64,000 nucleotides of DNA from Faecalicatena contorta (GTDB taxonomy: Bacteria > Bacillota > Clostridia > Lachnospirales > Lachnospiraceae). Location: assembly GCF_003149105.1 (NCBI RefSeq), contig NZ_QGDS01000010.1, forward strand, positions 1 through 64,000. Direction: 5' to 3'. Position numbers and translations under genes: made by a program. The notes beneath the pieces are model-generated. The model made no database searches. It was not told the DNA's origin and saw nothing but the letters and a program-made list of their open reading frames with translations. This document shows positions 1 through 8,662 of the stretch, in pieces; the first letter of the stretch is position 1; the number at the start of each line of letters is the position of its first letter.

Positions 1-164
1 CATTTCCGAACGAGAACGCATTGCTAAAACTGCTGTATCTGCGAATAACAGAGCTATATAAGAAATGGGAAGGAGGTCATGTACATAGCTGGGCACTGGT
101 GAGAAACCAGTTGGATGTAGATCCGAAAATCCAGCCAAGAATTCGAAAATATGAAAGAGTCTAA
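1..164 (+). mobile_element. IS256-family transposase, C-terminal end (cut by window edge)
   Basis: The frame starting at base 3 is open to a TAA at 162-164 and gives about 53 residues, beginning FPNENALLKLLYLRITELYK and ending RKYERV. The FPN-x-x-LLKLLYL block followed by KKW and a W..VRNQL segment is the usual extreme C-terminus of IS256-family (mutator-type) transposases. The catalytic DDE residues would lie to the left, outside the window, so whether the gene is intact cannot be judged. About 175 bases of non-coding DNA separate it from the next gene and should include the element's right end. I could not identify the terminal inverted repeat because the left end is not visible. Confidence 0.75.
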
Positions 165-262
165 GAATCTAACAACCACCATCATATACGGATGGTCTGA
201 TTGTGGTACCCTAAAATGGGCCGCCCCCGTTGACGGGGAGAAAGCAAGGCTGAACTCATGAA

Positions 263-288
263 AATACCGGTGCATGAACACCGGTATT
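263..288 (-). terminator. Possible intrinsic terminator of the DhaKL-type kinase operon
   Basis: A perfect 10-bp stem (AATACCGGTG / CACCGGTATT) with a 6-base loop lies about 55 bases past the stop of the minus-strand kinase gene. Only a short T run (TTTT) follows on the minus strand, so termination strength is uncertain. It could also be part of the end of the IS element. Confidence 0.4.
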
Positions 289-340
289 ATAAAAAATCAA
301 AATTTACACATTTTACTTGACAAACCCGCACGATATCTTT

Positions 341-2098
341 CTATCCTTCTATATATTCCCTCATTCCCTGAAAAATCAGCCATACGGAAGTCGCCCCCGC
401 ATCTTGGTAACCAACAGCCCTTTCCATCAGGGATTTCGCGCGCCCAAACTTTGCGGTGTATTTCTTTGTCTCTTCCACACCCTGCCTTGCTGCTTCCTCG
501 GCAGCTTTCAACATTTCAAGCAGCCCTTTTTCATAATTCTTCTCCATAGCAACAACTGCAGGCTCCAGCGCATCTACCATGGTCTTGTCTCCGACTTCCG
601 CCTTCCCCCTCTCTTTGATTGCAGACAGGCTTTTGCGCTCCATCTTTGCCAGATCTTCTGCAGTCAGGAAGGCCTTTGCATCCATCTCCTTTGCCCCCGC
701 CAGATAAAGGCTCCCGAAGATCACACCAGATGCCCCTCCCATGGACATGAGCATGGCTTTTCCCGCTGCCTCGAACACTGCATAGGCGTTTTGCTCTCCT
801 TCCATTTGCCACAGCTTTTCTTTTATTTTTTTCATCCCCCCTGCCATTCCAATGCCGTGGTCCCCATCGCCAATGGCGCTGTCTATCTCAGTCAGATACG
901 GTTTTTTTGCCCTGATTTTGTCTGCTATGTACAGGAGCATACCCTTGACATCCTCTGCGCTCAGCTCTGTCAGGGCTCCCCCAGCCTTTCGGGATACTTG
1001 AGGTTCTCCCACAGTTTCCTCCTCCCGCCCCTCAGCTTGAGTACCGGCAGAAACCAGTTCCTTCTCACAACATTCTAATTCCTCACGGGAACTTTCCATC
1101 AGTTCACCTTTGGCATAATAGGGGCTAAAGCAGGGCATATCATAGTATTGTTTCAGTTCTTCATCCAACTGGAATAAGGTAATAGAAAAGCCGCCCATCT
1201 CCTGGCTTGTGCAGTAATTGTTCAAGTCTGCATCATAAACCTTTATTCCATCCCGCTCCAGTAGTTCGCCGACCTTACGGTAAACAATTGCAAGTTCCGT
1301 AATCGTAGTAGAGCCTAACCCATTGATCAGTACACACACCTCATCTCCTGCTTTCAGGTCTGTATCCTTCTTAATTTCACCATACATTTTTTCTGCCAGC
1401 ACATCAGCACTCTGCCAGTGGGTCCGCAGCACCCCCCGCTCTCCATGCAGGCCCATTCCATACTCAATCTCATTTTCCCCAAGCTCGAAGATCGGCTTCT
1501 CCACTCCCGGAAGCTGGGCAGATGCGGTGGCAACACCAATGGTCTTTGTATTGTCCCGCGCCTTTTCTGTTAATTTTGTAACCTCTGCAAGGTTCAATCC
1601 TGCATCACAGGCGGCTCCGGCAATCTTTACTACAAAAACATCCCCTGCAATCCCCCGGCGGTCCTCGATTCTGTCCCTGGGCGCACTGGCAACATCATCC
1701 CACACCCTTACGTGGGTGGTCTGTATTCCCTCTTCCTGGAGCATCTCTTCCCCCATATCAAAGTTCAGGTTATCCCCTGCATAACATCCATATACGAAAA
1801 GAACTCCCTGGCCTTCCTCCACGGCTTTCGCCGTCTCATACACCGTGTTGGGGTCAGGAGAGGCGAAGATATTCCCACAAGCTGCCGCATCCGCAAGACC
1901 TTTCCCCACAAAGCCCGAAAACATGGGCTCATGTCCGCTCCCGCCGCCAATGACCAGGGCAACCTTTCCCTTCCTTCTCTGCTTTAAAATTACACCGTTT
2001 ACATCTGGATGCTTCCGGTAATATCTGTTGTAAGCACCAACATATCCCTCCAGCATCTCTCTTACTACATTGTCCGCATGATTAATTATTTTTCTCAT
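341..2098 (-). CDS. DhaKL-type single-chain ketose kinase (dihydroxyacetone/erythrulose kinase family)
   Basis: 585-residue ATP-dependent kinase joining a DhaK domain and a DhaL domain. The DhaK part (about 1-335) keeps H56 (GGSGHEP), D109 (GDN) and the substrate-binding H218 (GMGLHGE), the hemiaminal-forming histidine of the family. An acidic linker (about 345-380) leads to DhaL, which has the Mg-ATP aspartate motif IGDGDHG and the GGASG and GDKTMVDAL loops. It should phosphorylate a short ketose in the cytoplasm. It is the last gene of a minus-strand run with a polyol dehydrogenase 15 bases upstream and an RbsBCA-like importer, and an RpiB-family isomerase heads the neighbouring regulatory operon. 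In that setting a tetrulose (D- or L-erythrulose) is a likelier substrate than dihydroxyacetone. The family call is firm; the substrate is inferred. Confidence 0.88.
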   Translation of the reverse strand: MRKIINHADNVVREMLEGYVGAYNRYYRKHPDVNGVILKQRRKGKVALVIGGGSGHEPMFSGFVGKGLADAAACGNIFASPDPNTVYETAKAVEEGQGVLFVYGCYAGDNLNFDMGEEMLQEEGIQTTHVRVWDDVASAPRDRIEDRRGIAGDVFVVKIAGAACDAGLNLAEVTKLTEKARDNTKTIGVATASAQLPGVEKPIFELGENEIEYGMGLHGERGVLRTHWQSADVLAEKMYGEIKKDTDLKAGDEVCVLINGLGSTTITELAIVYRKVGELLERDGIKVYDADLNNYCTSQEMGGFSITLFQLDEELKQYYDMPCFSPYYAKGELMESSREELECCEKELVSAGTQAEGREEETVGEPQVSRKAGGALTELSAEDVKGMLLYIADKIRAKKPYLTEIDSAIGDGDHGIGMAGGMKKIKEKLWQMEGEQNAYAVFEAAGKAMLMSMGGASGVIFGSLYLAGAKEMDAKAFLTAEDLAKMERKSLSAIKERGKAEVGDKTMVDALEPAVVAMEKNYEKGLLEMLKAAEEAARQGVEETKKYTAKFGRAKSLMERAVGYQDAGATSVWLIFQGMREYIEG

Positions 2099-2113
2099 AA
2101 CTGCCTTCCCTGT

Positions 2114-3157
2114 CTAATATTTTATTACAGCCTTAATGACATCCTCTTTATGCTCCACATTATAAGCCACACCTTCTATCACATCTTTAAAGTCAAACAC
2201 ATGTGATACAATAGATTTCAACGGAATAGTCCCTTCGCTGACTACTTTAATCGCCGCCGGATACAGATTCCGGTAACGGAAAATAGTCTTTAAATCACCC
2301 TCTTTGGCACTCAGACTTCCGATATCTACCACAACCTCAGGCTCAGCGCACATACCAACCAATACAACCCGGCCTCCATTTTTAATTAATTTCGCGGATT
2401 GACGTGTAGTGAATTCTGACCCTGCTGTTTCAAATACCAAGTCTACTCCGCCGCCGGGGAGAGTTTTTACAAATTCTTCAATATTGATTTCCTTCGCATT
2501 AAAGGCCTCTTTTGCCCCCACTTCTTTAGCCTTTTCTAAACGCTTATCAATTACATCAACGGCATATATTTCCTGAATTCCCCTTGCCTTCAGCACCATA
2601 ATGGTTACCAGCCCGATACAGCCGCAGCCCAGCACTACCGCACTCTGACCAATTTCAGCCTCTGCAATTTTCGCAGCGTGGAAGCCAACAGAAAGAGGTT
2701 CAATCAATGCCCCCTCCATTGTATCCACATTTTCAGGAAGCTTATAACACATATTTGCGGGATGTACACAATAATCGGAAAATACTCCATCTCTTTCTTT
2801 TGGTATAGCCATAAATGACATATCCGGGCAAAGGTTATAGAAACCTTTCTTACACATCTCGCAAACGCCACAGGGAACGCCCGGCTCAATGGCAATTCTG
2901 TCTCCCTTTTCGAATCCCTTCACATCCTCTCCTACTTCCTCCACAATACCTCCCGGTTCATGTCCAAGTACCAGGGGGCCGTCCGGAACCCAATTACCCA
3001 ATCTTCCCGCTTCATAAAAATGCAGATCCGACCCACACACTCCTACATATTCCAGTTTAATGAGAAGTTCACCTTTTTGCGGCTGCGGGATATTCCTTTC
3101 TACCCATTCCATCTTTTTTGCACCTGTCATTACTGCAACTTTCATTTTCCCTTCCAT
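2114..3157 (-). CDS. Zinc-dependent polyol (sorbitol/xylitol/threitol-type) dehydrogenase
   Basis: 347-residue medium-chain dehydrogenase. Catalytic zinc ligands are visible as C in VGVCGSD, HE in GHEPGG and E in IEPLSV. The structural zinc site is CGVCEMCKKGFYNLC, and the Rossmann loop is GCGCIGL. It should oxidise a sugar alcohol to a ketose with NAD(P). The start at MEGKMKVAVM is chosen because AGAGGTG sits 7 bases upstream; the open frame reaches 12 codons further without a better ribosome site. The gene lies between the solute-binding protein gene and the DhaKL-type kinase, which could phosphorylate the ketose product. The family is clear, the exact polyol is not. Confidence 0.88.
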   Translation of the reverse strand: MEGKMKVAVMTGAKKMEWVERNIPQPQKGELLIKLEYVGVCGSDLHFYEAGRLGNWVPDGPLVLGHEPGGIVEEVGEDVKGFEKGDRIAIEPGVPCGVCEMCKKGFYNLCPDMSFMAIPKERDGVFSDYCVHPANMCYKLPENVDTMEGALIEPLSVGFHAAKIAEAEIGQSAVVLGCGCIGLVTIMVLKARGIQEIYAVDVIDKRLEKAKEVGAKEAFNAKEINIEEFVKTLPGGGVDLVFETAGSEFTTRQSAKLIKNGGRVVLVGMCAEPEVVVDIGSLSAKEGDLKTIFRYRNLYPAAIKVVSEGTIPLKSIVSHVFDFKDVIEGVAYNVEHKEDVIKAVIKY

Positions 3158-3206
3158 ATCGGGCACCTCTTTTCTTTGTCTCTTTTTTAACAATGCTTAT
3201 TTTTTT

Positions 3207-3233
3207 AAGTGGCTGGGAAATTCCCAACCACTT
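3207..3233 (-). other. Intercistronic stem-loop after the solute-binding protein gene
   Basis: A 13-bp stem (AAGTGGTTGGGAA / TTCCCAGCCACTT on the minus strand) contains one pair that works as G-U only in the minus-strand RNA, supporting function in that transcript. A-rich rather than T-rich sequence follows, so it is not an intrinsic terminator. It probably protects the 3' end of the binding-protein mRNA and sets its excess over the downstream enzymes. Confidence 0.55.
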
Positions 3234-3288
3234 ACAATTTTTCTCAGGGCATATTTTTTACAAATGTTTTTAAGAAAAAAACATCACT

Positions 3289-4284
3289 TTACTTCGCATA
3301 GACTGTTGTCAGCAATTCATCTACATTGTCTTTTGTAATCCATTTCATATCAATATAAGACAATTCTTTTTCTGTTACTTTTCCTTCCAGCACATCATAA
3401 GCCTTTTGAACTGCCTCACTGCCTTCCAGTTCGGCATCCTGATATACAGTTCCAAGAAGCGTGCCGTCTTTCACTGCATTGCAGCCATCTAAAATTGCAT
3501 CCACGCCTGTCACTACGATTTTATCTGTAAGTCCCGCTGCCTCCAATGCCTGGATTGCCCCCAGTGCCATCTCATCATTATGAGCTACGATTGCATCAAT
3601 TTGACCACTAAACGACTCCAGCCAGTTCTCCACTAATGTCAGGGCTTCTTCACGGCTCCAGTTTGCAGTCTGGTCTGCCAGAACCTCAATCTTACCCTTG
3701 TATTTATCAAGCACATTTTGATTTCCTTCCAGACGCTGGATTTGTGCAGATTGTCCGATTGGTCCTTCCAGAATTACAATGTTGCCTTCTCCGCCGATGG
3801 CATCAATGGCATTCTGCATCTCCAGTTCCCCTGCCAGCACATCATCAGGCCCCACATAATGATAAGGTTCTTCCGTATTGAAAAGCATATTTACACCAAC
3901 CAGCGGAATACCTGCATCCTCACACATCTCCATTGCAGGAAGAATTGCGTCAGAATCTACTGCAGCTACAATAATCACATCAACCTTCTGCGCAATCAGG
4001 TTCTCAACCTGTGTAATCTGGTTCTGGGCATCCTGCTGTGCGTCCAGCATAACAAGATCACATCCAAGTTTATCCGCTCTCTGCTCCATACCTTCCACCA
4101 TCAGAGTCACAAACTCTGTCATATAATATACTGTACATCCGATAGTGTACCCCCCATCTTTCTCAGATGAGGTTTCCTGTTTCTCTTCCCCGCTGGATTT
4201 CTCCTCCGTTCCGGTGCTGCATCCCAACAGCATACCGGCTACCATACCTGCAACAAGTAAAACCGCTAATATTCTTTTTTTCAT
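3289..4284 (-). CDS. Ribose-type ABC transporter solute-binding lipoprotein (RbsB-like)
   Basis: 331 residues. It has a lipoprotein signal peptide (MKKRILAVLLVAGMVAG then LLGC, lipidated cysteine about 22), a Ser/Glu-rich linker, then a Peripla_BP_4 fold starting YTIGCTVYYMTEF. Typical pieces are IIVAAVDSDAILPA, GIPLVGVN, EGPIGQSAQIQRLEG and VTGVDAILDG. It binds a sugar or polyol outside the membrane and delivers it to the permease encoded next upstream (about 20 bases away). The ligand is not readable from sequence; the enzymes downstream argue for a polyol. Confidence 0.9.
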   Translation of the reverse strand: MKKRILAVLLVAGMVAGMLLGCSTGTEEKSSGEEKQETSSEKDGGYTIGCTVYYMTEFVTLMVEGMEQRADKLGCDLVMLDAQQDAQNQITQVENLIAQKVDVIIVAAVDSDAILPAMEMCEDAGIPLVGVNMLFNTEEPYHYVGPDDVLAGELEMQNAIDAIGGEGNIVILEGPIGQSAQIQRLEGNQNVLDKYKGKIEVLADQTANWSREEALTLVENWLESFSGQIDAIVAHNDEMALGAIQALEAAGLTDKIVVTGVDAILDGCNAVKDGTLLGTVYQDAELEGSEAVQKAYDVLEGKVTEKELSYIDMKWITKDNVDELLTTVYAK

Positions 4285-4304
4285 AACCTATTTCCCTCCT
4301 AAAA

Positions 4305-5252
4305 TTATTCATTACGTTTAGAATCGATTAATATCGCCCCGAGAATAATCAATCCCTTTACAATCTGCTGGTAGAATGAAGATACATTCAGCAAATCCAG
4401 CCCGTTGTTTACAATTCCTAACAAAATAGCGCCTACAATTGTTCCCCAGAGTCTTCCGCGGCCTCCCGAAAGACTGGTTCCCCCTATTACCGTTGCCGCA
4501 ATCGCATCCAGCTCATAGCTTTCCCCTGCGGTTGGCAGCCCTGCCGATACACGGGCTGTCAGAATGATTGCTGCAATCCCGCATGCAATCCCGCTTAAGA
4601 CATATACCATCATCTTAATCCACTTCACATTAATACCCGATACCATAGCTGCATTTTCATTTCCGCCGACTGCATACACATAACGTCCAAACTTTAATTT
4701 CGTCAGCATGACACTGGCTAATACAAACACAAGAATCAAGATGATTGTCGGTACCGGTATACCTGCAATACTTCCCTTTCCAATCGCAAGGAAGTTGGTA
4801 GGCAGATTGGAAATGGGACGCCCATTACTATATACATAGGTCATACCTCGTGCAATTGTCATCATGGACAGAGTTACCACAAACGGCGCCGCATTCCGGT
4901 AAGCTACGAAATACCCATTATAAAGCCCCAGAAGCCCTCCGGCCAGGATAGCGATTAAGAGGACCAGTATAATTGGATAATCCTTATCCCGCAAAAACCC
5001 TGCTGCAATAATCCCCGAAAATGCCACAATGGAACCTACCGACAAATCAATCCCTCCCGTAAGACAGACTATGGTCATTCCAATGGCCAAAATCCCGTTA
5101 ATGGATATCTGGCGCAGTACATTCAGCAGGTTCGTCGTTGTCAAAAAGTTGCTGGAAATAAACGATAGTATAATTCCCAGTCCTATGACAATAAAAATAA
5201 GCATGTATGTCTGAATCCACTTCCTGTCAAATCCTTTCATTTTCTCCTTCAT
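4305..5252 (-). CDS. Ribose-type ABC transporter permease (RbsC-like)
   Basis: 315-residue hydrophobic protein of the BPD_transp_2 family with 8-10 predicted membrane segments. Family landmarks are GMTIVCLTGGIDLSVGSI near residue 60 and GTSLSGGRGRLWGTIVGA in the C-terminal third. It forms the membrane channel for the adjacent binding protein. Its ATG shares one base with the stop of the ATPase gene (TAATG), and the ribosome site GGAGG lies in the ATPase's last codons, so the two are translationally coupled. Confidence 0.9.
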   Translation of the reverse strand: MKEKMKGFDRKWIQTYMLIFIVIGLGIILSFISSNFLTTTNLLNVLRQISINGILAIGMTIVCLTGGIDLSVGSIVAFSGIIAAGFLRDKDYPIILVLLIAILAGGLLGLYNGYFVAYRNAAPFVVTLSMMTIARGMTYVYSNGRPISNLPTNFLAIGKGSIAGIPVPTIILILVFVLASVMLTKLKFGRYVYAVGGNENAAMVSGINVKWIKMMVYVLSGIACGIAAIILTARVSAGLPTAGESYELDAIAATVIGGTSLSGGRGRLWGTIVGAILLGIVNNGLDLLNVSSFYQQIVKGLIILGAILIDSKRNE

Positions 5253-6778
5253 TACTGTGCTCCTCCTTCATTTACATCTGAAGCATACATCATGATTCTC
5301 TCCTGCGTTGCTTCTTTCCTTATCAATTCCCCCTGCTTCCTGCCCTCATAAAAAACAATAATCCGGTCCGACATCCCGAGTATTTCAGGCATTTCCGAAG
5401 AAATAAATATGATTGCTTTTCCTTCTTCTGCCAGCTTTGCAACCAGCTTATATATTTCCGTCTTGGCTCCTACGTCAATGCCTCTTGTAGGCTCATCAAA
5501 AATGAGTACATCCGGGTTCTGAATCAGCCATTTGGCCAGTACAATTTTCTGCTGGTTTCCTCCGCTGAGCTGTTTTACCATTTGCTGCATACTTGGTGTT
5601 TTAATATTGAGTTTTTCTTTATACTCTTCTGCAACCTTCATGGACTGTTTACGGTTCACCACTCCTATCTTATTAGACAGCTTATCAAGGGACGGCAAAA
5701 TGGTATTGTCGTAAACACTCATTTCCAGCACAAGGCCATTTCCTTTCCGGTCTTCCGTTACATACCCAATTCCCTTTGAGATTGCTTTTCCCGGTTTTGG
5801 TTTTCCCAATTCCTCTCCATTTATGTAAATCGAACCCGAGGTAGGCTGGGTAATTCCAAACAGTGCATTCATCACCTCTGTCCGGCCCGAACCCATTAAA
5901 CCGGAGAATCCAAGTATTTCACCCTTTCTTAACTCAAAGGAAATTTCCTCAAACACACCTGACTGACTGAGATTTTCCACTTTCAGCACCACATCTCCGA
6001 TTTGGTTTGAGCGTTCCGGATATATCTTAGTAAGCTCCCGGTCTACCATCTTTACAACAAGCTGATTTTCATCAATCTTATCCGAATCATAAGTACCGAT
6101 ATATTCTCCATCCCTGAAAACAGTAATTTCATCCGCAATACGAAATACCTCATCCATTTTATGTGTGATATATACAATACACTTACCCTCTTCCTTCAGG
6201 CTTTTAATAATCCGGAACAAATTCGATATCTCCCGCTCCGTAATCGTAGCAGAGGGCTCATCCATAATGATAATCTCTGCTTCATAGGACAATGCCTTGG
6301 CGATTTCCACCATCTGCATCTGGGAAACAGTGAGTTCTTTCATCCGCATGGAAGGGTGAAGCTTCACTCCCACTTTTTCCAGCAAGGCAGAAGCTTCCTG
6401 ATTCATTCGTTTATAATCAACAAATTTTCCTCTACAGAACTCTTTTCCCAAAAACAAGTTTTCCGCAATCGTCATATCCAAAATCGGACTTAACTCCTGA
6501 TGAATCATAGAAATTCCGTGATTCAGCGCCTGTTTTGGTGTCTGAAGCGATACTTTTTTCCCATGCAGATAGAGTTCCCCCTCGTCGGCCTGGTAAATAC
6601 CTGCTATAATCTTCATCAAGGTTGATTTTCCGGCGCCGTTTTCGCCCATCAATGCATGAACCTTTCCCTTCACCAGTCTGAAATTGACATTGGATAAAGC
6701 TAAAACCCCCGGAAAACGCTTTGTGATATTCCTGGCCTCAAGCACAGGCTCTTCTCTTGCCTTGTCATCATTTCCCAT
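5252..6778 (-). CDS. Sugar ABC transporter ATP-binding protein, tandem NBD (RbsA-like)
   Basis: 508 residues with two nucleotide-binding domains. Domain 1 has Walker A GENGAGKS (about 45-52), signature LTVSQMQMVEIAKA, Walker B IIIMDEPSA and H-loop ITHK. Domain 2 has the relaxed P-loop GLMGSGRTE normal for this family, LSGGNQQK and IFDEPTRGID. Start: the first ATG of the frame (6799) has no ribosome site, whereas GGGAGG within those first codons lies 9 bases before the ATG at 6778 (MGNDDK). It should energise uptake with the adjacent RbsC- and RbsB-like proteins. It is the active counterpart of the degenerate tandem ABC protein encoded just upstream. Confidence 0.9.
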   Translation of the reverse strand: MGNDDKAREEPVLEARNITKRFPGVLALSNVNFRLVKGKVHALMGENGAGKSTLMKIIAGIYQADEGELYLHGKKVSLQTPKQALNHGISMIHQELSPILDMTIAENLFLGKEFCRGKFVDYKRMNQEASALLEKVGVKLHPSMRMKELTVSQMQMVEIAKALSYEAEIIIMDEPSATITEREISNLFRIIKSLKEEGKCIVYITHKMDEVFRIADEITVFRDGEYIGTYDSDKIDENQLVVKMVDRELTKIYPERSNQIGDVVLKVENLSQSGVFEEISFELRKGEILGFSGLMGSGRTEVMNALFGITQPTSGSIYINGEELGKPKPGKAISKGIGYVTEDRKGNGLVLEMSVYDNTILPSLDKLSNKIGVVNRKQSMKVAEEYKEKLNIKTPSMQQMVKQLSGGNQQKIVLAKWLIQNPDVLIFDEPTRGIDVGAKTEIYKLVAKLAEEGKAIIFISSEMPEILGMSDRIIVFYEGRKQGELIRKEATQERIMMYASDVNEGGAQ

Positions 6779-7049
6779 ATACTTTTTCCTCCCATACATT
6801 TAATCACCATCCGCAGTTTTCTCCCGATGACTGAATACTATCATATTGCTTCACTTACTCATACTTATTATCTTTACAACAGGGGGGTCAATCTTTTGAT
6901 ATTAGATGTTTTGCATAATTATATTTTTTACTTTGTTAATTTTTTATCTATATTGTATACTTATTGAACTACTAACGTTCAATATGGTACATTTATATAA
7001 CTTACTTTTCCGATCTCCACGTTTAAGCCTATTTTTATTGCAGAATAAA
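6779..7049. other. Upstream region of the polyol ABC transporter operon
   Basis: AT-rich non-coding DNA, presumably holding the importer promoter and the binding site of the AraC-type response regulator. On the minus strand a TTGACC hexamer (about 6888-6893) is followed by TAATAA, but the 15-base spacing is short, so I do not call a promoter with confidence. The 32-bp palindromic unit at 6956-6987 is listed separately. Confidence 0.4.
6956..6987. repeat. 32-bp palindromic repeat unit (single copy)
   Basis: The unit runs from TATACTTATTGAAC to GTTCAATATGG, with inverted arms ATTGAAC (6963-6969) and GTTCAAT (6977-6983) separated by 7 bases. A nearly identical unit and the start of another lie in tandem at 63944-64000. 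It may be an operator for a dispersed regulator or a small repetitive element. Confidence 0.65.
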
Positions 7050-7174
7050 GAGTTTGCTTTGCAAACTCCTGCGCCTGCAGCTGTCGCATAGCGACACTTA
7101 CCGTTTACGCCGCAGTGCAATCCCCAGTCGGGTTTTTATGTAACAGGAAATACAGTTTCCAAATTACATAAAAA
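7050..7174. repeat. Three-module hairpin repeat, copy A
   Basis: Modules in plus-strand order: hairpin GAGTTTGC/GCAAACTC (7050-7068), hairpin TGTCGC/GCGACA (7082-7096), the block CAGTGCAATCCCC with a following GGG, and a hairpin TTTTTATGTAA/TTACATAAAAA (7133-7174). Its end merges with the T-tract of the terminator of the pseudo-ATPase gene. Copies B and C lie near 17.5 and 47.9 kb. No open frame is evident. Confidence 0.75.
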
Positions 7175-7204
7175 ATGAGCTGTAACACCTTCCGTATTAC
7201 AGCT
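7168..7204 (-). terminator. Intrinsic terminator of the kinase/pseudo-ATPase operon
   Basis: Stem AGCTGTAA/TTACAGCT (7178-7204) followed on the minus strand by CATTTTTTATG, starting 10 bases past the stop codon at 7214. The T-tract is shared with the end of hairpin repeat copy A. Confidence 0.75.
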
Positions 7205-7213
7205 TTCCACTTT

Positions 7214-8662
7214 CTATATTTTTGAATATATAAATTCATACGCTTCCTTCTTAGAAATCATCCTGCCATGCCGCATGTACAGCTCCCGGCCCTGGCAATA
7301 ATTAAACTCTGCCGTATTAGCTGTAATAATCAACACCGGAATCTTCCTGCTTTCAAGGGTATACAACATTTGCCTTACCGTTTCCCTGGCCTGGATATCC
7401 CCTTCAGCAAAGGGCTGGATACAAACAAGCAGATAAGGAGAATAGATGAGCCACCTGCAGTATACAATCTTTTGAATATCAGAAGGAGACAGTTCTTTTA
7501 TTTTCCTCCCATATACATCATCCGGAATAATATCCCCCAAAAGTCTTCTCACGCTTTTCTTATACTTGGCTATCATCCACATTCCCGAAACCTTATGTGA
7601 CAATAACATCTGAAGATTATCCATAGCCGTAAGCTCGGAGAACAAAGATGCCGTCCTCGGATTTCCTTCCACGACTCCAATCCTATCCTTTAGTCCTCCC
7701 ATGGTTTTTTTCATTTCCCGCCCGATACCGCCGGTCCAAAGCCGGCCGCCAAAGATCTCGGTTTCCCCCTTCATAAAGACAATCATCTCTTCATAGCTGC
7801 GTTCGTCAATACAAAAGAGCTTCACAATTTCCCCCTTGCCCACAGTAAAAGATACATTTTTTAGATAAGCCGTAGAGGCATTCTCTATTTTCACTTCTCC
7901 GCCATGGTTCTGTTCCTGTTTTATCTTCCAGTCCTCTATTCCCTTTTCCATTTCATTCCGGTACAAGATCGTATGCAGCATTGTGTAATCACAGTTGTCC
8001 ACATCTTTTATCATACATGTTCTGCCATGCCTTATTATCACTACGGTATCCGTATAGAAAAAATTAATATCCTCCAGAGGCTCTACCACCACAAATGAAA
8101 CCCCTTTTCTCCGCAGTTTTTCAAGCAGCTTCCACAAACTTTTTATTTCCTGGTCACTCAGACAGTTACTGAGTGCAGTCAGCATAATTACTTTCTTATC
8201 CAACAGATATGCCTTTAAAATCTCTATTTGCACTTTCTCAAATATAGTAAGACGGCTGACAGGCCTCTCCATATCTATAAATATCTCAAATTCCTCAAAA
8301 AGCCGGAGTGTTTCTTTTCTATAATTACTTTGCCTTACCCACTGTCCTTTTACCTGAGGGCGGATTAAAAAGAGATTTTCTTCAATTGTAACGGAATCAA
8401 TTAGCCTGCTATCCATGGAAATGACTTCTATGGAGCTTTTCAGTACCCGGAATATGTCCTTTTCCAAAACTTTTTGCTCCTCATAATATACCCGCCCATA
8501 ATCTGCTCCCATGGCGCCCGTCACAATCTCAAAAAACAAATTTTTTGCCTGGATATTGTCAAATACACAATGAATAATTTCTCCCTCAAACACCTGAAGC
8601 TCTACACCCTTGAGCAGCGTCCCTTTTTTAAGATTTTCAATTCTCAGCAGTTCTTTCTTCAT
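7214..8662 (-). CDS. Degenerate tandem ABC ATPase (RbsA-like pseudo-ATPase), probable signalling partner of the adjacent kinase
   Basis: 482 residues that align along their length with RbsA-type tandem NBDs but lack the catalytic motifs in both halves. Half 1: the P-loop position reads CVFDNIQAKNLFF (about 32-44), the signature LTIFEKVQIEILKA (138-151), Walker B VIMLTALSN (158-166, DE lost) and the H-loop VVVEPLED (191-198). Half 2: P-loop position LFCIDERSYEE (282-292), signature LSPSDIQKIVYCRW (391-404), Walker B YLLVCIQPFAEGD (410-422). Overall length and the conserved hydrophobic strands are kept, so this looks like a selected protein rather than a decaying gene. It overlaps the kinase gene by 26 bases and ends at a strong terminator. 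It may bind the transporter or a nucleotide without hydrolysis and report to the kinase; that role is inference. Confidence 0.8.
   Translation of the reverse strand: MKKELLRIENLKKGTLLKGVELQVFEGEIIHCVFDNIQAKNLFFEIVTGAMGADYGRVYYEEQKVLEKDIFRVLKSSIEVISMDSRLIDSVTIEENLFLIRPQVKGQWVRQSNYRKETLRLFEEFEIFIDMERPVSRLTIFEKVQIEILKAYLLDKKVIMLTALSNCLSDQEIKSLWKLLEKLRRKGVSFVVVEPLEDINFFYTDTVVIIRHGRTCMIKDVDNCDYTMLHTILYRNEMEKGIEDWKIKQEQNHGGEVKIENASTAYLKNVSFTVGKGEIVKLFCIDERSYEEMIVFMKGETEIFGGRLWTGGIGREMKKTMGGLKDRIGVVEGNPRTASLFSELTAMDNLQMLLSHKVSGMWMIAKYKKSVRRLLGDIIPDDVYGRKIKELSPSDIQKIVYCRWLIYSPYLLVCIQPFAEGDIQARETVRQMLYTLESRKIPVLIITANTAEFNYCQGRELYMRHGRMISKKEAYEFIYSKI

Noticed and set aside
341..1078. Plus-strand open frames opposite the DhaKL-type kinase
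   Set aside because: Low-complexity shadow frames (Ser/Pro/Leu/Phe-rich) of a clear minus-strand gene.
5252..6778. Broken second P-loop in the RbsA-like ATPase
   Set aside because: GLMGSGRTE is the normal degenerate P-loop of the second domain in this family. The first domain is complete.
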